From: JAXLYE01 sp046351595
GTDB taxonomy: Bacteria; Myxococcota_A; Polyangia; Palsa-1104; JAEUJZ01
Assembly (NCBI GenBank): GCA_046351595.1
Contig: JAXLYE010000001.1
Location: forward strand, 930,001-994,000
Length of the DNA: 64,000 nt
Reading direction: 5' to 3'
Shown here: positions 35,623 through 42,969 of the stretch, in pieces
Position numbering within the stretch: position 1 is the stretch's first letter
Layout of the letters: the number at the start of each line of letters is the position of its first letter
Program-made: the position numbers and the translations under genes
The notes under the pieces: model-generated
Told to the model about the DNA's origin: nothing
The model's input: only the letters and a program-made list of their open reading frames with translations
Databases searched by the model: none

Positions 35623-37007
35623 AATTCCTCTGGTTCTCGATCGTCGTCGGCGTCTCCGCTGAGCTCGTCGTCGTCGTCGTCGCTGAAGGGTTCAGGCGCG
35701 GCGGCCATGGGCGCGGCCGGCGCAGGGGCGGCGCCGGGCTTGCGACCGCGCCGACGCGCACCGTCTTCGCTCGCGGGCGCGGTCGCCGCCCGGGCCGACT
35801 CGGGCGACGGGCTGCCCGGCGGCGACGCCAGCGGCCCGAGCTCACCCGGCTGCGCCCCGAGCAGCGTCGGGTCGAGCAGCGGGAACGCGGTGCTGACCGT
35901 GCGGATCATCTCGTCGATCTTCGCCAGCTGCTCGGCGTCGTCGGCGAGCTGCTGGTCGATGAGCTCGCGCGGCGGACCCGCCGGCCCGGCCGCAGCCGGT
36001 GCCTCCCCACCGGCCGGCGCCGCAGGCTCACCCGGCGGCACGTCGATCGCGCCCGCGCCATCGGCGAGCACGCCGTCGAGCAACGAGCCCTCGGTCGCCG
36101 CGCCCGCCGGCTCCGTCGCCACCGCGGCGCCCGGCTCCGGCGGCTCGTGCCCGAGCGAGCGCATCTTGGCCTTGTGCTCGTCGGACAGGTCGTTGTACTC
36201 GCGCAGCGTCGGCAGGTCCTTGAGGTCGCGGAGGTTGAAGAACTCCAAGAAGTCCTTGGTCGTGCCGTAGAGCAGCGGCCGCCCGGGCTCCTCCTTCTTG
36301 CCGAGGATGCGGATCAGCCCGCGCTCAAGCAGCGTCTTGAGCGAGCCGCCCGAGTCGACGCCGCGGATGTCGTCGATCTCGGGGCGGGTGATGGGCTGGC
36401 GGTAGGCGATGATGGCGAGCGTCTCGATCTGCGCCCGCGACAGGCGCACCGGCTTCTGCTGCAAGAGGCGCTGCACCCAGGGCGCGTTCTCGGGCGCGGT
36501 GCGCAGCTGCCAGCCGCCGGCGACCTCGTGCAGCTCGATGCCGCGGCGCCCGACACGCAGCTCCGCGGCCAGCCCGTGCAGCGCCGCCGTGATCTGGCTC
36601 GCCTGGTACAGCGGCGGCCCGCTGGCATCGCGCGGCGCCGCGGCCGCATCCTCCAGGAGCTCGACGATGCGCGCCGTGGTCAGCGGCTTGTCCGCGGCGA
36701 ACAGCAGGCTCTCGACGACCGAGCGCAGGCGCTCCGGGCCCAGCGGGAACAGCGCCTCGCCGGCGTCCGCGGCCTCGCCCTGGGCGTCGCCCCAGGCGGC
36801 CGGGACCAGGTGGTCGGCCAGCTCCCCGGCGTCCGCACTGGGCGCATCGTCCGCCGGCCCACCCGGCTCACCGTCGAGTCCACCGTCGAGCTCATGGGCG
36901 AGCTCGGGCTCGGCGAAGAGGCTGCCGGGCCGCTGGTGCTCCGCGACCTGACCCCGGTGCGGGCCGGAGGCGGGGCGGTCTTTGGGCGGGCGCGGCGGAT
37001 CGCTCAT
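35619..37007 (-). CDS. scpB: Segregation and condensation protein B
   Basis: 462 residues, about twice the normal length. The conserved ScpB winged-helix core lies at about residues 85-270 (LRSVVESLLFAADKPLTTARIVELLED, LSRAQIETLAIIAYRQPITRPEIDDIRGVDSGGSLKTLLERGLIRILGKKEEPGRPLLYGTTKDFLEFFNL). The N-terminal ~80 and C-terminal ~190 residues are acidic or Ala/Pro-rich extensions likely to be disordered. ScpB works with ScpA and SMC in chromosome compaction. It overlaps scpA and rluB by 4 bp on each side. Confidence 0.93.
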   Translation of the reverse strand: MSDPPRPPKDRPASGPHRGQVAEHQRPGSLFAEPELAHELDGGLDGEPGGPADDAPSADAGELADHLVPAAWGDAQGEAADAGEALFPLGPERLRSVVESLLFAADKPLTTARIVELLEDAAAAPRDASGPPLYQASQITAALHGLAAELRVGRRGIELHEVAGGWQLRTAPENAPWVQRLLQQKPVRLSRAQIETLAIIAYRQPITRPEIDDIRGVDSGGSLKTLLERGLIRILGKKEEPGRPLLYGTTKDFLEFFNLRDLKDLPTLREYNDLSDEHKAKMRSLGHEPPEPGAAVATEPAGAATEGSLLDGVLADGAGAIDVPPGEPAAPAGGEAPAAAGPAGPPRELIDQQLADDAEQLAKIDEMIRTVSTAFPLLDPTLLGAQPGELGPLASPPGSPSPESARAATAPASEDGARRRGRKPGAAPAPAAPMAAAPEPFSDDDDDELSGDADDDREPEEL

Positions 37008-38038
37008 GGCTGCTCTGGCTGGGGCGGGTCGGGGTCGGGGTCGGGGCCCGCGGGCGCCGCAGCCGGGTCGGCGACGGGGGCTGCGGCTGTTTCAGGTGTC
37101 TCAGCGGCTGTTTCAGGTGTTTCAGCGGCTGTTTCAGTCGCCGTCGTCTCGGGGCTCTCGGGGGTCGGTGCGGCCTCGGGCGGTGCGGCCGGGGCCGTGT
37201 GCTCGGCGGCCGCGTACAGCGGCAGCTCGCGCTGCGGGTTGGGCGACACCGTCGGTGCGATCGGGTTTGTACCGACGCGCGCAATGTAGATCGAACCCAG
37301 CGGCTGCGCCTGATAAATCGTAAGCAGCTTCAGCCGCGCCATCTCGAGCGTGGCCATGAAGGTCATCACCACCTGCCAGCCGAAGCTGCTCAGCGACTCG
37401 GTGGTGCGCGACGCCAGGTCGACCAGGACCTGCGCGAACTCGACGCGCGGCGTCTGATCGAGGCGCTCGGCCAGCTCGTTGATGCGGTCGGCCAGCGACA
37501 GGCGCTCGACCGTGACCTCGTGCGTCATCTTGTGCCGGGTGCGGCCGAGCACCTTGGCCAAGAGCTCGATCAGCTCCCAGACCGGGATCTCGGCCAGCGG
37601 CGCCTCGGCCGAGACGTCCCCGGCGGCGACGGCCTGCGCCGAGCTGCCGCGCGGCCAGACGTTGCGCCCGACCACCGGCCGCTGGAGCAGCTCCGCCGCC
37701 GCGCTCTTGAAGCGCTGGTACTCGAGCAGGCGCTTGATCAGGGCCTCACGCGGGTCGCCGACCTCGTCCTCGGCCTGCGGCTCCTCGGCGGGCTGCGCCT
37801 CGGGCGGCAAGAGCTCGCGCGACTTGAGGTAGAGCAGCGTCGCCGCCATCAGCAGGTACTCGCCCGCGATGTCGATGTTGAGCGCCTGCAGGTACGACAG
37901 CGTCTGCAGGTACTTCTCGGTGATGAACGAGATCGGGATGTTGAAGATGTCGAGCTCGTGCTTCTTCACCAGGTGCAGAAGCAGATCAAGCGGCCCTTCA
38001 AACTCGGGCAGGACGAGATCAGAAGCGAGGGCTGGCAC
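37004..38038 (-). CDS. scpA: Segregation and condensation protein A (kleisin)
   Basis: 344 residues. The kleisin signature at the N-terminus is clear (FEGPLDLLLHLVKKHELDIFNIPISFITEKYL), with ALNIDIAGEYLLMAATLLYLKSRELLP and a C-terminal winged helix (VVMTFMATLEMARLKLLTIYQAQPLGSIYI). The last ~65 residues are a Pro/Glu/Thr-rich tail with an AETPETA heptad repeat. The DNA of that repeat carries five TGTTTCA-type words (see findings). First gene of scpA-scpB-rluB; a small gene lies 182 bp upstream with a terminator between. Confidence 0.94.
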   Translation of the reverse strand: MPALASDLVLPEFEGPLDLLLHLVKKHELDIFNIPISFITEKYLQTLSYLQALNIDIAGEYLLMAATLLYLKSRELLPPEAQPAEEPQAEDEVGDPREALIKRLLEYQRFKSAAAELLQRPVVGRNVWPRGSSAQAVAAGDVSAEAPLAEIPVWELIELLAKVLGRTRHKMTHEVTVERLSLADRINELAERLDQTPRVEFAQVLVDLASRTTESLSSFGWQVVMTFMATLEMARLKLLTIYQAQPLGSIYIARVGTNPIAPTVSPNPQRELPLYAAAEHTAPAAPPEAAPTPESPETTATETAAETPETAAETPETAAAPVADPAAAPAGPDPDPDPPQPEQP

Positions 38039-38194
38039 GACAGACGAACCGTTGGGCGGCGCAGGATAGCGCGATCACGAGGTCGCGAGAAGCCGGCGCG
38101 TCGCGCCAGGACAAGTTGCGAGAACAAGCTGGAAGTGGAGGTCGGGAAGAAGGGGCGAGAGCGAGGTCGGCGGGGAGCAGGGAAACCGAGGCAG

Positions 38195-38215
38195 CCGGCC
38201 CTTCGGGAGGGCCGG
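38195..38215 (-). terminator. Hairpin after the 90-residue protein gene
   Basis: An 8-bp stem CCGGCCCT/AGGGCCGG with a 5-nt loop lies 6 bp past the stop of the small gene on the minus strand. It has no long T-run, so termination would be partial or Rho-assisted. Confidence 0.45.
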
Positions 38216-38220
38216 GCCGC

Positions 38221-38493
38221 CTAGTTCATCATCTGCATCGCCCACTCGACCTCGGGGCACTGGCCGCTCTCGGCGTCGGGGCTCGCGTTGTCGTTGTGCG
38301 GCAGCGACGGCGTGACCGGCTCGGTGCGGCCGGCGGTGCGCCGCAGCAGCAGGATGCGGGCGATGGCCGAGAGCAGGCTGGAAGGCTCGGTGGTGACGGG
38401 CGCGTTCATGGGGGCACTCACGGGGGCGCTCACGGGCGCGGAAGGAGTGGTCTCGGGGTTGGAGGCGGGCTTGTTGAGGTGGGACTGGCTCAT
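38221..38493 (-). CDS. Small hydrophilic protein of unknown function (90 residues)
   Basis: Starts MSQSHLNKPASNPETTPSAP with a good ribosome site (GGAG, 7 nt before the ATG). It has a short Pro/Ala/Val repeat (APVSAPVSAPMNAPV), one moderately hydrophobic helix (SLLSAIARILLLRR) and ends in CPEVEWAMQMMN. No family is recognised. The size and short repeat recall a peptide precursor, but no processing enzyme is nearby. The ribosome site and a following hairpin make it a likely real gene. Confidence 0.55.
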   Translation of the reverse strand: MSQSHLNKPASNPETTPSAPVSAPVSAPMNAPVTTEPSSLLSAIARILLLRRTAGRTEPVTPSLPHNDNASPDAESGQCPEVEWAMQMMN

Positions 38494-38855
38494 GACGATT
38501 CTCCGAAGCAAGTACTGCGTGCCGGCGGCCCGGTCGTTCGGGGTGGGCAGCGGGCGGTGCCGAGAAGGCCGCAGCGCAGGGCTAGACAACGACCAGAACA
38601 AGGAGTGCTTAACGCACCAATCTGACAGCTGTTCTGTGACTCTGTTCTAGCGGACGCTACGACCTATGGCGAACGAAAGCGGAAAGTCCAACTAAGTACC
38701 GCAGGACGTCTTTAGGCACAAGGGTTTTCCCTGAAATTTGCGAAATCGTAATATTTGCGGGCCGGCCCGGACCGGCCTTGACCGTCGCTGGCAGTGATTT
38801 CTGGCGGGGCTCGGGGAGGCGAGCGGCGAGCGGCGAGCGGCAGGGGATCGGCCGG
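38494..38855. other. Intergenic region with AT-rich repeats
   Basis: 362 bp without a gene. It contains two CTGTTCT words (38629-38635 and 38642-38648) 13 bp apart, and an AT-rich stretch at about 38725-38760 with two ATTTGCG copies. A GGCCGGCCCGG run follows, close to the end of the TauE-like gene. It probably holds the promoter of the small gene, but no clear -35/-10 pair is seen. Confidence 0.4.
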
Positions 38856-39653
38856 TCAGCGCGGCGCGGGCGCGGCGGCCGGCGGGGGGAGCGGCGCCGG
38901 CTGCCGCAGGGCCGTGAGCTGCTTGCCCAGCATGAACAGCCCCATGGCCAGCACCAGCACCGCGAAGCCGCGCCGAAGCCGCGCCGGCTGGATCCGCCGG
39001 GACAGCCGCGCGCCGACCAGGCTGCCGACGGTGGCGGTGCTCGTCACCAGCAGCGCCAGCCGCCACGGGATCGGCGTGTGCAGGAGGTGGCTGGCGAAGC
39101 CCGCGCCCGACTGCAGCGCCAGCACCAACAGCGACGTACCGATCGCCTCGCGCATGGACAGGCCGGCGAGCAGCGTCAGCGCCGGCACGATCAGGAAGCC
39201 GCCGCCGGCGCCGACCAGGCCCGAGACCAGGCCGACGCCGACGCCGATCGGCACGGTGCGCAGAAGCGGCAGCGCCCGCGGGGTGCTCGGGCCGGTGCTC
39301 TCGCGCCGCAGCATCATGCCGACGGCGGTCGCCACCATCACCAGGGCGAAGATCACGAGCAGCCAGAAGCCGGGGATGAAGCGCGCCAGCTGCCCGCCGA
39401 CCGCCGCCCCGGCCATGCCGCTGAGCCCGAAGGCCAGGCCGATCGGCCAGCGCACCGAGCCGGCGCCGGCGTGCCCCGCGACCCCGACGGCGCTGGTGGC
39501 GAACACCAGCAGCAGCGAGGTGGCGACCGACTGCTCCGCGCCGACGTGCAGGACGTACACCAGCATCGGCACGGTCAGGATGGAGCCGCCGCCGCCGAGC
39601 AGGCCGACGATGAGCCCGACCGCGATGGAGAGCAGCGCCGCGAGCAGCCACAT
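38856..39653 (-). CDS. TauE/SafE-family membrane transporter
   Basis: 265 residues, about eight hydrophobic segments. The family signature repeats are visible: AVGLIVGLLGGGGSILTVPMLVYVL near the N-terminus and GVGLVSGLVGAGGGFLIVPALTLLAGLSMREAIGTSLLV in the second half. The family (former DUF81) exports sulfite, sulfoacetate or related anions; the substrate here is unknown. The ATG at 39653 begins directly at the first membrane segment. Single gene, preceded by the unusual TGTTTCA repeat region. Confidence 0.9.
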   Translation of the reverse strand: MWLLAALLSIAVGLIVGLLGGGGSILTVPMLVYVLHVGAEQSVATSLLLVFATSAVGVAGHAGAGSVRWPIGLAFGLSGMAGAAVGGQLARFIPGFWLLVIFALVMVATAVGMMLRRESTGPSTPRALPLLRTVPIGVGVGLVSGLVGAGGGFLIVPALTLLAGLSMREAIGTSLLVLALQSGAGFASHLLHTPIPWRLALLVTSTATVGSLVGARLSRRIQPARLRRGFAVLVLAMGLFMLGKQLTALRQPAPLPPPAAAPAPR

Positions 39654-39816
39654 GCCCCCTTGTTACGCAGCCCCTGTGCCAGCGGCGCCGGCGCGACCCG
39701 ATCGCCGCCCGCGGCACCGGACGGCAGCGGCCTTGCCGTCGAAGATCGACCAAGATCCGCGGCGACGGCGGCGACGGCGGCGCGCCGGCGGTCGCCGCCG
39801 TTGGCTCTGGGCGCGC

Positions 39817-39865
39817 TGTTTCACCTTGTTTCAGATCTGTTTCAGATCTGTTGCAGGCTGTTTCA
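39817..39865. repeat. Five TGTTTCA words at ~10.5-bp spacing
   Basis: TGTTTCA words begin at 39817, 39827, 39838, 39849 (TGTTGCA variant) and 39859, giving spacings of 10, 11, 11 and 10 bp. All are in the same orientation, hence on one face of the helix. The array lies in the 256-bp gap between the ABC permease stop and the TauE-like gene start, about 165 bp upstream of the latter. Confidence 0.7.
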
Positions 39866-39909
39866 GGGCTCCCGGCCGCAGGGACCCGCGCCGGGAGTCG
39901 GCGAGCGCG

Positions 39910-41469
39910 CTAGGGAGTGGGCTTGCCGGTGCCGAGGGCGACCTTGGCGCTCAGGCCCTCGCGCACCGAGCGCGTGCTCAGGAAGAACCAGGCGGACAGC
40001 GCCAGCGACGTCGCCAGCGACAGCACCACCGGCGGCAGCGCCAGGTCCTCTGTCGGGCCGCTGGCGCTGGCGCTGGCGAACAGGCCGGCGGCGCCGAACA
40101 CGCCGAAGCCGGGGCTCAGCGCGAAGACGTACAGGGTCGCGCCCTTGCCCAGGCCGGCCTCGAAGATGCCACCGAGCATCCACGGCAGCACCAGGGTCAC
40201 AAACGCGATGAGGGCGCCGACGCTGCGCACCGCGCCGCGGCGGACGATGCGGGTGTACTCGGCGGCGCTGCACACGAACAAGAGGAACGCCGGCACCGCG
40301 ATCCCGACGAGCATCGCGGTCTGCACGAGCCCGTCGCGCGGCTGCAGCCGGCCGCGCATGGCCAGCCACAGCACCGCCAGGCCGACCAGCACCTGCGCGG
40401 CGAAGATCGCGGCCAGCGGCCACGGCGAGCCCTCGTCGCTCAGCCAGTCGGCGGCGGGCAGGCCGCGGCGGCGGGCTCGGCGCAGGCCGCGGACGAACGA
40501 GAGGTACGACGGCGTCAGCGAGATCAGCAGCGAGCTGGCGAGGCCGGTGCCGAGCAGGACGAACGAGATCAGCGCCGCGGTGATGACGCCGCGGCTGCTC
40601 TCGGTGCCGTCGCCGATCAGCCAGCGCCAGGCGCCGCCGACGGTGAGGAACAGGATCCAGGCGAGCAAAAGGAGCGCGCCCGAGCGCGAGAACGACGGCG
40701 CGCCCTCCTGGCGCAGCTTGCGCGCCGAGGCCCAGACGAAGAACAAGAGCACGCTGCCCTGCACCACCAGGGTGAACAGCGCCGGGTGGATCGACAGGCC
40801 GTAGAACAGGACGTCGCTGCCCAGCTCGCGGGCGCTGTCGATCTCGAGCAGCCGCACCAGCGCCGGGTAGGGCGTGAAGAAGGCGACCGCACCGACGGAG
40901 CGCGCGGTCCAGCCGAAGGACAGAAGCACGATCAGCGTGCCGACCACCGCGCCCGAGACGCCGCGCTTGTTCGACAGCGACAGGCCGATCCACATCGCGT
41001 AGGTGCCGTACAGCAGGCCGGCGAGGGCCAGGTAGCCGAGCGCGAGCAGCGTCGAGAGCGGCGACAGCTTGCCGAGGATCGCGGCGGGCACGAAGACCAG
41101 CGCGAAGACCGCGGCGAGCACGTACTCACGGGCGCCGCAGCCGAGCGCGTAGCCCATGGCCTGCGTCCACGGCGTCAGCGGCGTCGCACGGTGGAAGTCG
41201 AGGATGCCGCTGGTCCGCTCCTCGCGCAGAGACGTGGCGATCTGCGTCGGCGCGCGCAGGTACAGCGCGAAGCCGATGGCGAACAGCGCGGCGAAGGCCA
41301 GGCCGCGGAAGTCGCCGGCGTCGCCGCCGCGGGCCAGCGACCACAAGACGCCGCAGGCGCTGAGCATGCCGGCGATGAGCAGCATCGGCACGATCTGTCC
41401 GCGCCGCAGCCGGCGCTGCGCCTGGGCGATCAGGATCGGGTTGTCCTGGATGCGAACGAGCGGCTCCAT
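39910..41469 (-). CDS. ABC transporter permease (ABC-2 type)
   Basis: 519 residues with about 12 hydrophobic segments and no signal peptide. The N-terminus begins on the cytoplasmic side (RIQDNPILIAQAQRRLRRGQ), followed by a membrane segment and the loop REERTSGILDFHRATPLTPWTQAMGYALG. That loop is typical of ABC-2 exporters, in which it contacts the ATPase. The substrate is unknown. The ATG at 41469 overlaps the TGA of the ATPase gene (TGATG), so the two subunits are coupled; a GTG one codon earlier is an alternative. Confidence 0.85.
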   Translation of the reverse strand: MEPLVRIQDNPILIAQAQRRLRRGQIVPMLLIAGMLSACGVLWSLARGGDAGDFRGLAFAALFAIGFALYLRAPTQIATSLREERTSGILDFHRATPLTPWTQAMGYALGCGAREYVLAAVFALVFVPAAILGKLSPLSTLLALGYLALAGLLYGTYAMWIGLSLSNKRGVSGAVVGTLIVLLSFGWTARSVGAVAFFTPYPALVRLLEIDSARELGSDVLFYGLSIHPALFTLVVQGSVLLFFVWASARKLRQEGAPSFSRSGALLLLAWILFLTVGGAWRWLIGDGTESSRGVITAALISFVLLGTGLASSLLISLTPSYLSFVRGLRRARRRGLPAADWLSDEGSPWPLAAIFAAQVLVGLAVLWLAMRGRLQPRDGLVQTAMLVGIAVPAFLLFVCSAAEYTRIVRRGAVRSVGALIAFVTLVLPWMLGGIFEAGLGKGATLYVFALSPGFGVFGAAGLFASASASGPTEDLALPPVVLSLATSLALSAWFFLSTRSVREGLSAKVALGTGKPTP

Positions 41470-42407
41470 CACGAGACCCTCCCCGTCGAGACTTGGAGAA
41501 AGATGTCCTGCAGGTTGCCGGCGACCTCGTGGTAATCAGCGACCACGAGGCCGTCGGAGATGAGCTGCTTGAGCAGGGCCGCGGCCTCGGGCGCGCCGCC
41601 GGCGAGCTTGAAAGTGGCGCGCTCGCCGTCGAGCTGCACCTGGCTGACGCCGGGCGCCGCGCCGAGCGCCGGGCCGAGGCGATCGTCGGGCGCGACCAGG
41701 CGCACCGCCATCGTCAGCCCGGGCTGCAGCTGCTTGAGGATGTCGTCGATGCGGCCCGACACCAGCATCTTGCCGCGCTCCATGATGCCGACGCTGTTAC
41801 AGAAGTCCGCCATCTCGGCCAGGATGTGGCTGGACACCAGGACCGCCTTGCCCTGCTTGCCCAGGTCGATGATGACGTCGCGCAGATCGAGTCGGGCGCG
41901 CGGGTCCAGGCCCGAGGCCGGCTCGTCGAGCAGGAGCACCTTGGGGTCGTGCAGGAGCGTCTTGGCCAGGAACAGCCGCTGCTTCATGCCGCGTGAGAGC
42001 GAGCCGGCCGGCGTGTCGGCCTTCTCGGTGAGCTGCACGCGGGTGAGCAGCTCGTCGATGCGGCCGCTGCGCCGCGCCGGATCCAGGCCGTAGGCCGAGG
42101 CGAACAGCTGCAGGAACTCGCGCACCGTCAGGTCGTCGTACAGCGGCGGGAAGTCGGGCATGAAGCCGATGTTGCGCAGCGCCTCCTGCGGCGAGTCGAC
42201 GACGTCGACACCGGCGACGCGCACCGAGCCGTAGGTCGGCTCCAAGAGCGCGGCGATGACGCGGATGATCGACGTCTTGCCGGCGCCGTTGGGGCCGATC
42301 AGCCCGTAGACCATGCCCGCCTCGACGGAGAAGCTGACGTCGTCGACGGCGGTCAAGTCCTCGTAGTCCACCCGCAGCTGCTCGACGGACAGGAGCGTCT
42401 CGGCCAT
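41469..42407 (-). CDS. ABC transporter ATP-binding protein
   Basis: 312 residues. The Walker A GPNGAGKTS, signature LSRGMKQRLFLAKTLLHDP, Walker B VLLLDEPASGLD and a switch His (VLVSSHILAE) are all present. The last ~90 residues form the C-terminal extension seen in CcmA/NatA-type exporter ATPases. It powers the permease encoded immediately downstream. A tandem 15-bp repeat lies about 60 bp upstream of the ATG. Confidence 0.93.
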   Translation of the reverse strand: MAETLLSVEQLRVDYEDLTAVDDVSFSVEAGMVYGLIGPNGAGKTSIIRVIAALLEPTYGSVRVAGVDVVDSPQEALRNIGFMPDFPPLYDDLTVREFLQLFASAYGLDPARRSGRIDELLTRVQLTEKADTPAGSLSRGMKQRLFLAKTLLHDPKVLLLDEPASGLDPRARLDLRDVIIDLGKQGKAVLVSSHILAEMADFCNSVGIMERGKMLVSGRIDDILKQLQPGLTMAVRLVAPDDRLGPALGAAPGVSQVQLDGERATFKLAGGAPEAAALLKQLISDGLVVADYHEVAGNLQDIFLQVSTGRVS

Positions 42408-42467
42408 GAATCTCCCGGCTGCCAGCGGTCAGATGCCGTCGGCAGGATCAGCGATCAAACATCGGAA

Positions 42468-42497
42468 TCGATCGGATCAATCTCGATCGGGTCAATC
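42468..42497. repeat. Tandem 15-bp repeat upstream of the ABC operon
   Basis: TCGATCGGATCAATC is followed directly by TCGATCGGGTCAATC (14 of 15 identical) and then a partial GGATCGG. It lies in the 242-bp gap before the ABC ATPase gene and may be an operator. GATC-rich words dominate this stretch. Confidence 0.5.
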
Positions 42498-42649
42498 GGA
42501 TCGGCAGCCCGCGGAGCAGCACGACCACATGGTCCCCGAGTGTATCCGAAGCCGGCCGGCGCGTCCCGGGCGCCCGCCTCGCCGGGCCCCTGCCGCGGCG
42601 GCGTGGTCGACGGGAGCGGCGGCGCGCGGCCCGGTGGGCGCGGGCGATC

Positions 42650-42898
42650 CTACAGATCGTCCCAGTCCGCGGGGCGCTCGATCGGGCACAGGCCGACCTC
42701 GTCGCGCAGGCGCCGCGCCAGGGCGTCGGCCTCGGCCTCCAGGCCCTCGCCGATCAGCCACTCGATCTCGCCGCGCGCCGCCGACAGCGAGCGGACCGCG
42801 GCCAGTCCGTCGTAGGCCTCGACGATCATGCGCACGTAGCCGATCTCGGCGAGCGGGACGCGGAAGTAGCGGGAGGGCACGGCCGCATTTGGCCACAA
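42650..42898 (-). CDS. DUF4911-like small protein
   Basis: 82 residues. The segment SRYFRVPLAEIGYVRMIVEAYDGLAAVRSL matches the pattern of the DUF4911 family of short bacterial proteins, for which no function is known. The rest is helical and acidic and ends in a C-terminal DWDDL. The ATG at 42898 is used; a GTG seven codons later is an alternative. It is divergent from the TPR protein gene, with 71 bp between starts. Confidence 0.65.
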   Translation of the reverse strand: MWPNAAVPSRYFRVPLAEIGYVRMIVEAYDGLAAVRSLSAARGEIEWLIGEGLEAEADALARRLRDEVGLCPIERPADWDDL

Positions 42899-42969
42899 GC
42901 GACCCCGCGCCCGCGCAGAATCTGTAGCGGGTTCTACAAGACCCCACCTTGGACCCCGACGTCTGCGAT

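Noticed and set aside
38221..38493. RiPP precursor peptide
   Set aside because: No modification enzyme, protease or transporter that fits is adjacent; the neighbours are a TauE-like transporter and the scpA operon.
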